From the NCBI GenBank assembly GCA_902825775.1, contig CADECF010000003.1, forward strand, positions 173,800 to 237,799: a DNA stretch of 64,000 nt, read 5' to 3'. Below are positions 51,149 to 64,000 of the stretch, one piece after another. Under the pieces are notes generated by a model that worked only from the letters and a program-made list of their open reading frames with translations, had not been told where the DNA came from and searched no databases. The stretch is from an uncultured Lysobacteraceae bacterium (lineage in GTDB: Bacteria > Pseudomonadota > Gammaproteobacteria > Xanthomonadales > Xanthomonadaceae). The position numbers and the translations under genes were made by a program. The first letter of the stretch is position 1. Every line of letters begins with the position of its first letter.

Positions 51149-51226
51149 TGTAGAGTCGAGCTTGCTCGACTGCTTTTCCCGCACGATTATAGAAAACCAA
51201 AAGCATCCGAGCGAACTAGGCTCCAC
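51149..51226. repeat. decayed palindromic repeat, class C
   Basis: The left arm TGTAGAGTCGAGCTTGCTCG plus ACTGC is intact. The right arm (51204-51226, AGCATCCGAGCGAACTAGGC then TCC) carries several mismatches. It is downstream of the DUF2058 gene. Confidence 0.7.
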
Positions 51227-51263
51227 TGAGCTTTGTTGCGGGAGCTATGTCAGCAGTGCCTTT

Positions 51264-51340
51264 CGTGGGAGCGGCTTCAGCCGCGAGCTTTTGATGTTCG
51301 CCGGCGAATTTAAGAGCTCGCGGCTGAAGCCGCTCCCACA
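51264..51340. repeat. palindromic repeat, class A, overlapping an acyltransferase 3' end
   Basis: Arms CGTGGGAGCGGCTTCAGCCG plus CGAGCTTT and complement. The right arm overlaps the last codons and stop of the acyltransferase gene (stop at 51312-51310), so the repeat supplies its C-terminus. Confidence 0.9.
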
Positions 51341-52365
51341 AGAACCGAAGGCTTGTAGCGACGCAACGCCGGCCGTTCCACCAGATGCCACGACAGCATC
51401 GCCAGCAGCAAGGCGCAGCAGGCCGAACTCGGCAATAGCTGCAGCGGCGTCAGCGAGGGGAACAGCGCGACCAGCGACTGCTGCACCGGAAACCCGTACA
51501 GGAACAGCCCGTATGAATAATCGTGGTCGCCGGGCCAGCGCAGCGCGGACAACCGATAGGCCGCCCACAACGTGAAATAAATCGCCGCCAGCACGACCGC
51601 CGGGCCGAACCCGTGCGTACCGTGCGTCAGCGCAGCCGCCAACGCGAAACCGGCCATCAGCCAATGCGACACCGGGATGCGATCGCGCCAATGCGCACAC
51701 AGGGCGGCGATTAGGTAGGTCTGCGACAACGCGCGATACTCGTTGACGTCCGGTTTTCCGCTCCACCATTCCCATGCGCCGAACGACACGAGCGCGGCCG
51801 CCACCAGGGTGAATGCCCAGCGCCGCCTCACGATCGTCAATGCGGCCAGCAAGCCCAGATAGAAGTACCAACGCACTTCCAAACTCAACGACCACAACGT
51901 GCCGTTCACCACTTTCGGATACGGGTTGCCTTCGAACACGCCCGGCAGCGTCCAGGCCAGCGTGACCGGCTGCAGGTTGCGGCTGAGGTAGCGCCAGGTT
52001 TCTTCCGCCCGCAAATATTCGGCGACGGGCAGGGTAGTGAACAGCAGGCCGATCGCGAACACGCAGACCAACAGGCAGACCAGATAAGCCGGATACACGC
52101 GCAGGAAGCGATTGCGCGCATAACGCCACAATCCCGGATGCCGCAGCAAGCTCAGCGTCACCAGATAGCCGCTGATCGCGAAGAACAAATAGACCGCCAG
52201 ATTGCCGGCATAGAAACCCGGCATCAGCTTCGCGAACACATCCGCCTCGCCGGGTGCGTGCCGGCTCAACGCATAGCTATGGCCGTAGATCACCATCAGC
52301 GCCGCCAGATGGCGCAGCGGCAGGTAGTTGTCGCTGCGTTGTCGCGAAGCTTGGTCGAGGGTCAC
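51310..52365 (-). CDS. acyltransferase family 3 membrane protein (O-acyltransferase)
   Basis: 351 residues with about ten hydrophobic segments. The family start is present: NYLPLRHLAALMVIYGHSYALS, with the conserved Arg/His pair, then FFAISGYLVTLSLLR. NGTLWSLSLEVRWYFYLG is the usual mid-protein block with the catalytic region. Acyltransferase-3 proteins O-acylate surface polysaccharides, lipids or antibiotics. The substrate is unknown, and no polysaccharide cluster is adjacent apart from ugd. The last residues, [11 protein letters not shown], are encoded by the class A repeat, so the native C-terminus has been replaced or extended. It starts at ATG 52365, 18 bases after metH2. Confidence 0.9.
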   Translation of the reverse strand: MTLDQASRQRSDNYLPLRHLAALMVIYGHSYALSRHAPGEADVFAKLMPGFYAGNLAVYLFFAISGYLVTLSLLRHPGLWRYARNRFLRVYPAYLVCLLVCVFAIGLLFTTLPVAEYLRAEETWRYLSRNLQPVTLAWTLPGVFEGNPYPKVVNGTLWSLSLEVRWYFYLGLLAALTIVRRRWAFTLVAAALVSFGAWEWWSGKPDVNEYRALSQTYLIAALCAHWRDRIPVSHWLMAGFALAAALTHGTHGFGPAVVLAAIYFTLWAAYRLSALRWPGDHDYSYGLFLYGFPVQQSLVALFPSLTPLQLLPSSACCALLLAMLSWHLVERPALRRYKPSVLVGAASAASS

Positions 52366-52383
52366 GGCGCGATCCGGCGAAGG

Positions 52384-55115
<2,732 letters not shown>

Positions 55116-55119
<4 letters not shown>

Positions 55120-56201
55120 GCGGCTTCGGAAAGTTCCGTTTGCGAGGGCAGGCGCCGCGGTGCGAGGCCGCGCACGGCCTCGGCGAGCGCCTGGATGTGC
55201 GCCGGCGTGGTGCCGCAGCAGCCGCCGACGAAGTTGAGCAAGCCAGACTCCGCGAATTCCTTCAGCGTGGCCGCCATCTCTTCCGGCGTCTCGTCGTACT
55301 CGCCGAACGCATTGGGCAAGCCGGCATTCGGATGCGCGCTGACGTAGCCGTCGACGATATTGGCCAATGTTTCCACATGCGGACGCAAGTCGCTGGCGCC
55401 GAGCGCGCAGTTCAGGCCGACCGACAAGGGCCGGCCGTGCGATACCGACGCGTAGAACGCTTCGGCCGTCTGGCCCGACAAGGTGCGGCCCGAGGCGTCG
55501 GTGATCGTGCCTGAGATCATCACCGGCAGCCGGCCGCCGCGCGCGTCGAACACTTCCTCGATCGCGAACAGCGCCGCCTTCGCGTTGAGCGTATCGAAAA
55601 TGGTCTCGACCATGATCAGGTCGGCGCCGCCGTCGATCAGGCCTTCGACGGCTTCGCGGTAGGTGCCGCGTAATTCGTCGAAACTGGTGTTGCGGAAACC
55701 GGGGTCGTTGACGTCGGGGCTGATCGATGCGGTGCGGCTGGTCGGGCCTAGCACGCCGATCACGAAGCGCGGCTTATCCGGCGTCGTGGTCTCGATCGCA
55801 TCGCAACAGGCGCGTGCGACGCGCGCGCCTTCCTTGTTCAACTCGTATACCAGATGCTCGAGGTGGTAATCGGCCTGGCTGATCGCCGTGGCGTTGAAAG
55901 TATTGGTTTCGATCAGATCGGCGCCGGCCTGCAGATATTCGGTGTGCACGCCGGCGATCACCTCGGGCTTGCTGAGCAGCAGCAGGTCGTTATTGCCCTT
56001 GAGGTCGTGGCCGCACTGTTCGCCGTGCGCATGAGCGCTATCGAAGCCGCCGACGAAACGTTCGCCGCGGTAATCGGCTTCCTGCAGGTCGTGGCGCTGG
56101 ATCATGGTGCCCATGGCGCCATCGATGATCAGGATGCGTTCGGCCAGCGCGCTTTCGAGCTTGGCGACGCGGTGGGGGTTCAACCAGGGGAGGGTTTTCA
56201 T
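55116..56201 (-). CDS. metH: methionine synthase, part 1 (homocysteine S-methyltransferase domain)
   Basis: 361 residues forming only the homocysteine-binding barrel of MetH. It begins after a short leader at [28 protein letters not shown]. Zinc ligands are the cysteine of [10 protein letters not shown] and the pair in [13 protein letters not shown]. It passes a methyl group from cobalamin on the metH2 product to homocysteine. Its stop overlaps the metH2 ATG by four bases (ATGA), so equimolar coupled translation is expected. The start ATG 56201 has GGAGA. The upstream gene is an ArsR-methyltransferase regulator. Splitting of MetH into two chains occurs in xanthomonads and some other bacteria. 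Confidence 0.95.
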
Positions 56202-56229
56202 GATATGTCTCCGTGGTGCAGTTGCTTCT

Positions 56230-56304
56230 TGTGGGAGCGGCTTCAGCCGCGAGCTCTGTTTTCGTCGCAGCTGGAAAAAGCTCGCGGCTGAAGCCGCTCC
56301 CACA
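56230..56304. repeat. palindromic repeat, class A
   Basis: Arms TGTGGGAGCGGCTTCAGCCG plus CGAGCTCT and complement. It fills most of the 116 bases between the ArsR-type regulator and metH1, leaving no room for a riboswitch there. Confidence 0.92.
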
Positions 56305-56317
56305 AGAAAGACGGCGA

Positions 56318-57247
56318 CTATGGCTTTCTGGCGATCATCGAGATCACTTCGAAATGCGGCGGACGCTTTTCGCGGGTGATGGTTTCTGCGTTCTGCACCT
56401 CCAGCCCGGCCTTTTCGGCGAACTTGCGCAGTTCCTTTTCGCTGAAACCCAGATTGACGTGGCCGTACAGCTCGACCGCGGCTTTGTGCTCGTGTTTGGC
56501 CAGGCTCGACAACAGCAGGCGACCGCCTTTGCGTAACACGCGTGCCGCTTCGGCCACCGCCTGGGCCGGCTTGGCGGCGTAGGTCAGGGCGTGCATCAGC
56601 ACCACCAGATCGAATTCGCCGGCCGCGAAGGGCAGGGCATGCATATCGCCGCCGCGCACTTCGACGTTCTTGAACGGACGCAGGCGTTCCGCGGCGGCGG
56701 CCACCACGCGCGGGCTGCTGTCCACGCACACGTAGCGCCTGGCATGCGGCGCGAGCAATTCGGCCAACACGCCATCGCCCGAGGCGATGTCGAGCACGTT
56801 GCCGGTCTCGAGCAGGGGCAGGGCGCCACGCGCCAGCGCCTCCCAGGTGCGGCCCGGCGAATAGTGCCGCTCCATATCGCCGGCGACCGAATCGGCCCAG
56901 TTCTGGTCGGCGGCGCGCGTGGCCAGTACTGCCGGCACGCGTTCGGCGTCCTGGCGCAGCAGCGGGTCGTCGCTGCCGTCGCGGATGCTCTGCCACAAAG
57001 CGCGCTGCGCCGGGTCGAGCGTGGCGTCGTCGAAACGGTAATAAGCCGACACGCCGGCGCGGCGATCGCGGACCAGGCCGGCCTCTTTCAGTTTGGCCAG
57101 ATGGGTCGACACGCGAGGCTGGGCCAGGCGGGTGATGGCGGACAGTTCGGCGACGGTCAGTTCTTCGCCTTCGAGCAAGGCCAGCAAGCGCACGCGTGTG
57201 GCGTCCGCGAACGTTTTCAGGCGGCTCGACCAGCCTTCCAGATCCAT
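56318..57247 (-). CDS. ArsR-family regulator fused to a SAM-dependent methyltransferase
   Basis: 309 residues. Residues 1-90 are an ArsR winged helix ([47 protein letters not shown]) without the metal-binding cysteines of metal sensors. Residues 130-305 are a class I methyltransferase with [15 protein letters not shown] and the post-motif GGDMHALPF. The gene precedes metH1-metH2 on the same strand. A regulator of methionine/SAM metabolism that senses SAM or S-adenosylhomocysteine through the methyltransferase fold is the natural reading, analogous to SahR-type ArsR proteins. Whether the methyltransferase is still catalytic is not known. A 26 bp operator-like dyad lies just before its ATG. Confidence 0.88.
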   Translation of the reverse strand: MDLEGWSSRLKTFADATRVRLLALLEGEELTVAELSAITRLAQPRVSTHLAKLKEAGLVRDRRAGVSAYYRFDDATLDPAQRALWQSIRDGSDDPLLRQDAERVPAVLATRAADQNWADSVAGDMERHYSPGRTWEALARGALPLLETGNVLDIASGDGVLAELLAPHARRYVCVDSSPRVVAAAAERLRPFKNVEVRGGDMHALPFAAGEFDLVVLMHALTYAAKPAQAVAEAARVLRKGGRLLLSSLAKHEHKAAVELYGHVNLGFSEKELRKFAEKAGLEVQNAETITREKRPPHFEVISMIARKP

Positions 57248-57250
57248 AAA

Positions 57251-57305
57251 TATCTTCCCATCGCGATATAAAGATAATTGTCCGCCCGAAGGGTCCGCAG
57301 GTCAA
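57251..57305 (-). promoter_or_regulatory. promoter and 26 bp operator of the ArsR-metH operon
   Basis: On the minus strand TTGACC (57305-57300), a 17-base spacer and GACAAT (57282-57277) form a promoter. It is followed at once by a dyad in which TATCTT and AAGATA flank ATCGCGAT on a common centre (57251-57276). The dyad covers the expected transcription start and the GGGAAG ribosome site of the regulator gene, whose ATG is at 57247. A repressor bound here would block both initiation and loading of ribosomes. Confidence 0.72.
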
Positions 57306-57382
57306 GCCGGGCATTGCGGAGGTGGGGTTATCGCGAGGCGGCGGCTACAATTCGCAATTCGACCGATTGCGGAGTGCGCGAC

Positions 57383-58531
57383 GTGGATTTTGGGTTCACC
57401 GAAGAGCAGTTGTTGATCCAGGACGTGGCGCGGCGCATCGCGCAGGAAAAGATCGCCCCTAGCGCCGAGCATTTCGACAAATCCGGCGAGTTCCCGCTCG
57501 ACAATATCCGCCTGCTGGGCGAGAACGGGCTGATGGGCATCGAGGTGCCGGCCGAATACGGCGGCGCGGGCATGGATCCGGTGGCCTATGTGCTGGCCAT
57601 GGTCGAGATCGCGGCCGCCGACGCGGCGCACTCCACCATCATGTCGGTCAACAATTCCCTGTTCTGCAACGGCATCCTGACCAACGGCACCGAGGCGCAG
57701 AAGCAAAAATACGTGCGCGCCATCGCCGAGGGCGCCGAGATCGGCGCGTTCGCGCTGACCGAGCCGCAGTCGGGCTCCGATGCCACCGCGATGCGCTGCC
57801 GCGCCGTCAAACAGGCCGACGGCAGTTTCGTCGTCAACGGCAAGAAGAGCTGGATCACCTCGGGCCCGGTCGCCAAATACATTGTGCTGTTCGCGATGAC
57901 CGACCCGACCAAGGCGGCGCGCGGCATCAGCGCTTTCCTGATCGACACCACGCGCGACGGTTTCCACCGCGGCAAGACCGAGCCCAAGCTCGGCATCCGC
58001 GCCTCGGCCACCTGCGAAATCGAGTTCACCGATTACGTGGTGCGGCCCGACGAATTGCTCGGCGAGGAAGGCCACGGCTTCAAGATCGCGATGGGCGTGC
58101 TCGACGCCGGCCGCATCGGCATCGCCTCGCAGGCGATCGGCATCGGCCGCGCCGCATACGAGGCCACGTTGGCTTATGTGCGCGAGCGCCAGGCGTTCGG
58201 CCAACCGATCGGTGCGTTCCAGATGACCCAGGCCAAGATCGCCGATATGAAGTGCAAGCTGGACGCGTCGCTGCTGTTGACGCTGCGCGCGGCCTGGCTC
58301 AAGGGGCAAGGCAAACGTTTCACCACCGAGGCCGCGGTCGCCAAGCTGACCGCGTCCGAGGCGGCGATGTGGATCAGCCACCAGGCCGTGCAGATCCACG
58401 GCGGCATGGGCTATTCGAAGGAGATGCCGCTGGAGCGCTATTTCCGCGATGCCAAGATCACCGAAATCTACGAAGGTACGAGCGAGATCCAGCGACTGGT
58501 CATCGCCCGTCACGAAACCGGCCTACGCTGA
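57383..58531 (+). CDS. acyl-CoA dehydrogenase
   Basis: 382 residues, FAD-dependent. Landmarks are FALTEPQSGSDATAM (the acyl-CoA/FAD loop), KSWITSGPVAKYIVLFAMTD, ERQAFGQPIGAFQ, and the C-terminal IHGGMGYSKEMPLERYFRDAKITEIYEGTSEIQR with the catalytic Glu in IYEGT. This is the short-chain/branched-chain type used in fatty-acid or amino-acid catabolism; the exact substrate is not clear. I start at GTG 57383 (VDFGFTEEQLLIQD) because GGAG lies eight bases upstream and family proteins begin here. The frame stays open upstream. The promoter region is shared with the divergent ArsR-metH operon. Confidence 0.93.
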   Translation: MDFGFTEEQLLIQDVARRIAQEKIAPSAEHFDKSGEFPLDNIRLLGENGLMGIEVPAEYGGAGMDPVAYVLAMVEIAAADAAHSTIMSVNNSLFCNGILTNGTEAQKQKYVRAIAEGAEIGAFALTEPQSGSDATAMRCRAVKQADGSFVVNGKKSWITSGPVAKYIVLFAMTDPTKAARGISAFLIDTTRDGFHRGKTEPKLGIRASATCEIEFTDYVVRPDELLGEEGHGFKIAMGVLDAGRIGIASQAIGIGRAAYEATLAYVRERQAFGQPIGAFQMTQAKIADMKCKLDASLLLTLRAAWLKGQGKRFTTEAAVAKLTASEAAMWISHQAVQIHGGMGYSKEMPLERYFRDAKITEIYEGTSEIQRLVIARHETGLR

Positions 58532-58593
58532 CCGCAGCGGCGTGAACGACGGCGCGCCGCACGCGCGCCTTTTCCCATCGGACGACAGTTCCC

Positions 58594-61500
58594 ATGAGCA
58601 GCAAGACCAGCAAGAAAGCATTCGTTTCCGTCGCCGTGGCCCGCAAACCGGCCGCCCCGCACGACAAGGCAGGTGCGAGCCTGCTGCAGCCCATTTTCGA
58701 AGCGATCCGCAAGCTGGCCGGCAAGGCTCGCCAGGAAGACGCCAGCGCCTTCGCCAGCGCCTTCTATTACCGGATGACCGCCGACGAGTTGCCTTTGCAC
58801 AGCCCGGCCGGCTGGGCCGCGCTGGCCAACGACTTCCTCGATTTCGCGCGCACCCGCAAACCCGGCAAGCCGGAAGTGCGGCTGTTCAATTCCAATATGA
58901 AGGAGCACGGCTGGGAATCGCCGCATACCGTGCTGCAGATCGTCAACGACGACATGCCGTTCCTGGTCGATTCGGTGACGATGGCGCTGGCCGAACTGGG
59001 CATCGGCGTGCATGTGCTGGGCCATCCGGTGGTGCAGATCGCGCGCGACAAGGGCGGCAAGCTGACCGCGGTCGGCGAGGGCAAGCCCGAATCGCTGATG
59101 CATCTGGAAATCGACCGGCAGCAGGCCGCAGCGATTCCGGCCATCGAAACCAAGATCCGCGACGTGCTCGCCGACGTGCGCTCGATCGTGGACGACTGGG
59201 ATGCGATGCGGCAGAAAATGCAGCAAGTGGCCGACGGCCTCAGCACGCGCCGCATGCCGGTCTCGGACGCGGGCCGCAAGGAAGCGCAGGAATTCCTGCG
59301 TTGGGCGGCCGACAACCACTTCACTTTCTTCGGCTACCGCGAATACCAGGTCAAGAAGAAGGGCAGCGACGATGTGCTGGCGGTGGTCGAAGGTTCCGGC
59401 CTGGGCCTGCTGCACGGCAAGGATCTGGGCAAGCCGCGCCTGCTCAAGTCGCTGGCTGCGCACTACATGCCACAGTCGGGTTCGGTCGACGCGCTGATCC
59501 TGACCAAGACCAATGCGCGTTCCTCGGTGCACCGTCCGGGCTATATGGACTACATCGGCGTGCTCGAGTTCGACGACAAGGGCCGCCCCGTCGCCGAACA
59601 ACGTTTCCTGGGTTTGTACACGTCGAGCGCCTACAACCGCCGCCCATGGGAAATTCCGCTGGTTCGCGAGCGCTACGAACACGTGATGCGCGAATCCGGT
59701 TTGCGCCCCAACAGCCATAGCGGCAAGGCGCTCAAGCACATTCTCGAAACGCTGCCGCGCGACGAGCTGTTCCAGTCCAACGAGGAAGAACTGTTCCGCA
59801 CCGGCATCGGCATCCTCGGCCTGCAAGAGCGCGTGCGCAGCAAATTGTTCCTGCGCCGCGACCGCTACGGCCGCTTCTTCTCGGTGCTCGTCTATATTCC
59901 GCGCGACCGTTTCAATACCGACGTGCGGCTGCGCATCGAAAAAATGCTGCGCCGCGCGCTGCACGGCGAGCAGGTCGATACCAGCGTGGTGCTTGGCGAG
60001 TCGCCGCTGGCGCAACTGCACTTGATCATCCGGCCGAAGTCGGGCGAGGCGATCGAAATCGATGCGGCCGAGTTGGAAACGCGCCTCACCCAGATCGTGC
60101 GCAACTGGCAGGACGAGCTGCGAGACCAGCTGGTCGTGCGCCACGGCGAGGAACGCGGCCTGAAACTGGCCAATCGCTACGGCCGTGCGCTGCCGGCCGG
60201 CTACATCGAAGAGGTCACGCCTGCGGTCGCCGCCAGCGACGCCGAACATCTGTCCGCGCTCACCGGCCCGGACGATCTGCGTTTGAGCCTGCAGCGCGTG
60301 TATCGCCGCAACCAGGGCAGCCTGCGCTTCAAGCTGTATCGCTATAACGACGACATCCCGCTATCCGATGCGCTGCCGATGATGGAGAACATGGGCCTGC
60401 GCGTGATCTCCGAGCATCCGTACCGGATGGAGATCGACGACCAGGTCGTCTACATCCAGGATTTCGAAGTCGAAGGCGTGCGCGAAGATTTCGACATCGA
60501 CAGCATCGACGAGAATTTCGAGGAAGCCTTCGCCCAGATATGGCGCGGCGCCGCCGAGAACGACGGTTTCAACCGTCTGGTGCTGGCCGCGGGCCTCACC
60601 TGGCGACAGGTGGCGATGCTGCGCGGTTACTGCAAGTACCTGTTGCAGGTCGGCGTGCCGTTCTCGCAGAGCTACGTCGAAGCCACCTTCGCCCGCTATC
60701 CGCTGTTGGCGCGCCTGCTTGTGGAACTTTTCGAAGCGAAGTTCGACCCCTGCACCGGCCATGAAAGCAAGGCCGAGATCAAACAGGGCGTGGAGCGCTT
60801 CAGCAAGCAATTGCAGAGCCTGATCGGCCAGGACGAAGCGGCGCAGGCCGCGCTGGCGCCGGTGCTCGAAGCGCGCAGCGGTGATCGCAACGCGCAGTAC
60901 GAGAACACGCGCGCCGCGCTCAAGGGGTTGCTCGACCGCGTCGCGAGCCTGGACGAGGACCGCATCCTGCGCAGTTTCATCGGCGTGATCGATGCCACGC
61001 TGCGCACCAGCTATTACCAGAAGCACGACGGCAAACCCGGCGACTGCATCAGCTACAAGTTCGATTCGGCCAAGGTGCCGGACCTGCCCAAGCCGCGTCC
61101 TTACCGCGAAATCTTCGTGTACGGCGCACGCGTGGAAGGCGTGCACCTGCGCTTCGGTCCGGTGGCGCGCGGCGGCCTGCGCTGGTCCGACCGGCGCGAA
61201 GACTTCCGCACCGAGGTGCTGGGCCTGGTCAAGGCGCAGATGGTGAAGAACACGGTGATCGTGCCGGTCGGTTCCAAGGGCGGCTTTTTCGCCAAGCGTC
61301 CGCCGGCAGGCGGCGACCGCGATGCGGTGCTGGCCGAGGGCATCGCCTGTTACAAGTTGTTCATCAACGGCCTGCTCGAGATCACTGACAACATCGCGCC
61401 GGACGGCAAGATCGTTCCGCCCAAGGACGTGGTGCGTCACGACGGCGACGATCCGTATCTGGTCGTCGCGGCCGACAAGGGCACGGCCACGTTCTCGGAC

Positions 61501-63567
61501 ATCGCCAACGGCATCGCCCGCGAACACGGTTTCTGGCTCGACGATGCCTTCGCATCCGGCGGTTCGGTCGGCTACGACCATAAAGCCATGGGCATCACCG
61601 CCAAAGGCGCATGGGAGTCGGTCAAGCGCCATTTCCGCGCCATGGGCCGGGACAGCCAGAAGCAGGACTTCACCGTGGTCGGCATCGGCGACATGTCCGG
61701 CGACGTGTTCGGCAACGGAATGCTGCTGTCCAAGCACATCCGCCTGCTCGCCGCGTTCGATCATCGCCACATCTTCCTGGATCCCAATCCCGATGCGGCG
61801 ACGACGTTCAAGGAACGCCAGCGCATGTTCAAGCTGCCGCGTTCGAGCTGGGACGACTACGACAAGAAGCTGATCAGCAAGGGCGGCGGCGTGTATCCGC
61901 GCAGCGCCAAATCGATTTCTCTGTCGCCGGAAATCAAAGCAGCGCTGGGCATCGATAGCGGCATCGCCGCGATGAGCCCGGTCGAACTGCTCAGCGCGAT
62001 CCTGAAAGCGCCGGTCGACCTGTTGTGGAACGGCGGCATAGGCACCTATGTCAAAGCCAGCAGCGAAACGCACGCCGACGTCGGCGATCGCGCGAACAAT
62101 GCGTTGCGCGTCAACGGCAACGATTTGCGGTGCAAAGTGGTGGGCGAGGGCGGCAACCTGGGTCTGACCCAGCTCGGCCGCATCGAGGCCGCATTGCACG
62201 GCGTGCTGCTCAATACCGATTTCATCGACAACTCGGCCGGCGTGGACACCTCCGACCACGAGGTCAACATCAAGATCCTGCTCAACGGGCAGGTGCAGGC
62301 CAAGAAGCTCAAGGTCGAAGATCGCAACAAGCTGCTGGCGTCGATGACCGATGAGGTCGCCGGCCTGGTCCTCAACGACAACTACCGCCAGAACCAAGCG
62401 ATCAGCCTGATGGAGCGGATGAGCCTGACTAGGCTCGGTTCCAAGCAGCATTTCATCCGCACGCTGGAGTCGCAGGGCCTGCTCGATCGCCAGATCGAGT
62501 ACCTCCCGTCCGACGCGGAGATCGCCGAGCGCAAAGCGCGCGGGGTCGGTTTGACGCGTCCGGAACTGTCGGTGCTGCTCTCGTACGCCAAGCTGGTCGC
62601 TTTCCAGCAACTGCTCGAATCGGACGTGCCGGAGGATCCTTATCTTTCCAAGGAACTGGTGCGCTATTTCCCGGAGCCGCTGCAGCAGAAATACGCCAAG
62701 GCGATGGAACAGCACCGCCTGAAGCGCGAGATCATCGCCACCGCGGTCACCAACTCCACGATCAACCGCATGGGCGCGACCTTCCTGCTCCGCATGCAGG
62801 AAGACAGCGGACGCACGCCGGGCGAAGTCGCGAAGGCCTTCACGATCACCCGCGAAGCGCTGGAAGCGCGCGAACTGTGGGCGCAGATCGACGCGCTCGA
62901 CGGCAAGGTGGCCGAGTCGACCCAGATCGATGCGCTGCAGACGATTTGGACGCTGCAACGCTCGTTCACGCGTTGGTTGCTGGCGCGGCCGGGCGCGATC
63001 CCGGACATCGCCACGGCGGTATCGCGCTACCACGACGGCTACAGGAACATCCGCGCCGGCGAGAACATCCTGCCCGATTCGCAGCGGCCCGGTTATGAGG
63101 CCAGCCTGAAGGACTGGGCGGAGAAGGGCGTGCCGGCCGAACTCGGCGGGCAATTGGCGGCGCTGCCGTATCTGGAGCCGTGCTGCGACATCATCGAGGT
63201 CGCGCGCGAGCGCAAGCTGAAGCCGATCGACGTGGCCAAAGTTCATTTCCGCCTGGGCGAGGCGTTGCGTGTGCCGTGGCTGGAGGAGCAGATCGACAAA
63301 CTGGTAGTGGACGGCCGTTGGCATGCCGTCGCCCGCGGCGTGCTGCGCGATGAGTTGGCTACCCAGCAGCGGATCCTGGTCGGACAGGTGCTGGCGATGC
63401 CGGGCGGCGATGCCGACGGCAAGGTCAAGCAGTGGCTCGAACGCGACGATGCATCGCTGCGCTTCACGCTGGCGATGCTCAACGAGCTGGCTACGCAGAA
63501 GTCGCTGGACTATCCGACCGCGTCGGTGGCCGTGCAGCGTTTGTCGCAGCTCGCTTCGCGCGGATAG
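58594..63567 (+). CDS. gdh2: NAD-specific glutamate dehydrogenase, large (180 kDa) class
   Basis: 1657 residues, the size expected for the L-GDH180 class found in Pseudomonas, Streptomyces, Caulobacter and xanthomonads. The long N-terminal region holds ACT-like segments (about 95-180, [22 protein letters not shown]). The catalytic part begins near residue 840 with [47 protein letters not shown], including the substrate-binding and catalytic lysines. The Rossmann portion follows ([24 protein letters not shown]). A C-terminal region of about 500 residues completes it. It deaminates glutamate to 2-oxoglutarate and so feeds the TCA cycle, whose sucAB-lpdA genes are also in the window. The start is ATG 58594. 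Confidence 0.96.
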   Translation: MSSKTSKKAFVSVAVARKPAAPHDKAGASLLQPIFEAIRKLAGKARQEDASAFASAFYYRMTADELPLHSPAGWAALANDFLDFARTRKPGKPEVRLFNSNMKEHGWESPHTVLQIVNDDMPFLVDSVTMALAELGIGVHVLGHPVVQIARDKGGKLTAVGEGKPESLMHLEIDRQQAAAIPAIETKIRDVLADVRSIVDDWDAMRQKMQQVADGLSTRRMPVSDAGRKEAQEFLRWAADNHFTFFGYREYQVKKKGSDDVLAVVEGSGLGLLHGKDLGKPRLLKSLAAHYMPQSGSVDALILTKTNARSSVHRPGYMDYIGVLEFDDKGRPVAEQRFLGLYTSSAYNRRPWEIPLVRERYEHVMRESGLRPNSHSGKALKHILETLPRDELFQSNEEELFRTGIGILGLQERVRSKLFLRRDRYGRFFSVLVYIPRDRFNTDVRLRIEKMLRRALHGEQVDTSVVLGESPLAQLHLIIRPKSGEAIEIDAAELETRLTQIVRNWQDELRDQLVVRHGEERGLKLANRYGRALPAGYIEEVTPAVAASDAEHLSALTGPDDLRLSLQRVYRRNQGSLRFKLYRYNDDIPLSDALPMMENMGLRVISEHPYRMEIDDQVVYIQDFEVEGVREDFDIDSIDENFEEAFAQIWRGAAENDGFNRLVLAAGLTWRQVAMLRGYCKYLLQVGVPFSQSYVEATFARYPLLARLLVELFEAKFDPCTGHESKAEIKQGVERFSKQLQSLIGQDEAAQAALAPVLEARSGDRNAQYENTRAALKGLLDRVASLDEDRILRSFIGVIDATLRTSYYQKHDGKPGDCISYKFDSAKVPDLPKPRPYREIFVYGARVEGVHLRFGPVARGGLRWSDRREDFRTEVLGLVKAQMVKNTVIVPVGSKGGFFAKRPPAGGDRDAVLAEGIACYKLFINGLLEITDNIAPDGKIVPPKDVVRHDGDDPYLVVAADKGTATFSDIANGIAREHGFWLDDAFASGGSVGYDHKAMGITAKGAWESVKRHFRAMGRDSQKQDFTVVGIGDMSGDVFGNGMLLSKHIRLLAAFDHRHIFLDPNPDAATTFKERQRMFKLPRSSWDDYDKKLISKGGGVYPRSAKSISLSPEIKAALGIDSGIAAMSPVELLSAILKAPVDLLWNGGIGTYVKASSETHADVGDRANNALRVNGNDLRCKVVGEGGNLGLTQLGRIEAALHGVLLNTDFIDNSAGVDTSDHEVNIKILLNGQVQAKKLKVEDRNKLLASMTDEVAGLVLNDNYRQNQAISLMERMSLTRLGSKQHFIRTLESQGLLDRQIEYLPSDAEIAERKARGVGLTRPELSVLLSYAKLVAFQQLLESDVPEDPYLSKELVRYFPEPLQQKYAKAMEQHRLKREIIATAVTNSTINRMGATFLLRMQEDSGRTPGEVAKAFTITREALEARELWAQIDALDGKVAESTQIDALQTIWTLQRSFTRWLLARPGAIPDIATAVSRYHDGYRNIRAGENILPDSQRPGYEASLKDWAEKGVPAELGGQLAALPYLEPCCDIIEVARERKLKPIDVAKVHFRLGEALRVPWLEEQIDKLVVDGRWHAVARGVLRDELATQQRILVGQVLAMPGGDADGKVKQWLERDDASLRFTLAMLNELATQKSLDYPTASVAVQRLSQLASRG

Positions 63568-63585
63568 CCAGGTCGCGCGGGCTTC

Positions 63586-63651
63586 GTAAAGTCGAGCTTG
63601 CTCGACTGCTCTTCTCACAGGCAAGAGCAGTCGAGCAAGCTCGACTCTACA
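63586..63651. repeat. palindromic repeat, class C
   Basis: The left arm CGTAAAGTCGAGCTTGCTCG plus ACTGCTCTT and a near-exact complement ending CTCTACA enclose a short loop. It lies between the glutamate dehydrogenase gene and nadK. Confidence 0.92.
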
Positions 63652-63698
63652 AAGGACCGGCTTGCGTTAAGCTGGACGCTCACCGGATGAGGTCGCCC

Positions 63699-64000
63699 AT
63701 GACACAGACGCCTCGCATCGCTTTCCTGTCCAGCCCCACCGAGGGCGCGCAAGGCGCGCTCGCGCAACTCGTCGCGCGCTACGGGCAGGTGGAGCCGGCC
63801 GATGCCGACGTGATCTGCGCGCTGGGCGGCGACGGTTTCATGCTGCAGACCTTGCACAAGCACGGCAGCCTGGGCAAGCCGGTGTACGGCATGAAGCTGG
63901 GTACGGTCGGCTTCCTGATGAACCACTATCCCGAAGACGGCGCCGAGACCGGGCCGACGCTGTTGGAACGCATCGCCCAGGCCGAACCCGCGGTATTGCG
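63699..64000 (+). CDS. nadK: NAD kinase (3' end outside window)
   Basis: The first 100 codons are present. The protein begins [18 protein letters not shown] and shows the NAD-kinase hallmark GGDG in [29 protein letters not shown] follows, where most bacterial enzymes have GxNxGxLGF. NAD kinase phosphorylates NAD to NADP. The short N-terminal domain before GGDG is typical of the compact form found in xanthomonads and alphaproteobacteria. ATG 63699 has a GAGG site nearby. The remaining half or more of the gene is outside the window. Confidence 0.9.
   Translation, partial: MTQTPRIAFLSSPTEGAQGALAQLVARYGQVEPADADVICALGGDGFMLQTLHKHGSLGKPVYGMKLGTVGFLMNHYPEDGAETGPTLLERIAQAEPAVL

Noticed and set aside
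56202-56317. SAH, SAM or cobalamin riboswitch before metH1
   Set aside because: The gap is only 116 bases and is mostly a class A repeat. The operon leader before the ArsR gene is also too short. Regulation by the ArsR protein explains the locus better.

Overview
The window is a GC-rich chromosomal segment of a gammaproteobacterium, most likely a member of the Xanthomonadaceae/Lysobacteraceae (Lysobacter, Luteimonas, Pseudoxanthomonas or a relative). This rests on protein character and gene order (smc-zipA-ligA-epmA, GyrA with Gln83, a large NAD-glutamate dehydrogenase, DUF3011, two-gene MetH, YtrA-type GntR/ABC modules) and on many palindromic interspersed repeats of the kind common in that family. 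It is an inference, because no marker RNA gene lies here. I saw no rRNA, tRNA, CRISPR array, prophage or classical insertion sequence.

Layout. 1-3342 (minus strand) is a GntR(YtrA-type)-ATPase-permease module, cut by the window edge, with its operator/promoter. 3663-11119 (plus) is smc, zipA, ligA, epmA. 11231-16258 (plus) holds a secreted DUF3011 protein, mtnA and gyrA. 16529-23942 (plus) holds a bacterial alpha-2-macroglobulin lipoprotein followed by PbpC. 24062-25142 (minus) is a peroxiredoxin/ferritin-like pair; 25344 (plus) is a CbpA-type co-chaperone. 26399-27834 (minus) is pilH and an AcuI/YhdH reductase, then a 410 bp element carrying a frameshifted GIY-YIG nuclease gene. 28300-34778 (minus) is sucA-sucB-lpdA plus a LOG-family gene. 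35140-39400 (minus) holds a GNAT/ribosomal-oxygenase pair, a VOC protein and purB; fumC follows on plus.

41119-46230 (minus) is a self-contained six-gene operon with a recognisable promoter/operator at one end and an intrinsic terminator at the other: a helical exported protein, a YtrA-type GntR regulator, an ABC ATPase and permease, a serine-hydrolase lipoprotein and a GSGD-repeat exported beta protein. It resembles antibiotic/envelope-stress ABC modules and is the best candidate here for a poorly described system. 46286-51139 (plus) is a glutathione peroxidase, two FKBP-type prolyl isomerases, ugd, slyX and a DUF2058 gene. 51310-57247 (minus) holds an acyltransferase and a methionine-synthase operon (ArsR-methyltransferase regulator, metH1, metH2) with a 26 bp operator abutting its promoter. 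57383-64000 (plus) holds an acyl-CoA dehydrogenase, the 1657-residue glutamate dehydrogenase and the start of nadK.

The most striking non-genic signal is a dense set of palindromic repeats, at least eight sequence classes. They sit between the cistrons of the suc operon, inside the metH2 reading frame, over the pbpC start, and as the last codons of the acyltransferase. One class forms the terminal inverted repeats of the GIY-YIG element, and the repeat over the pbpC start looks like an internally deleted copy of that element. Another class exists as two 230-320 bp elements with 20-21 bp terminal inverted repeats and compensated base changes in an internal hairpin.
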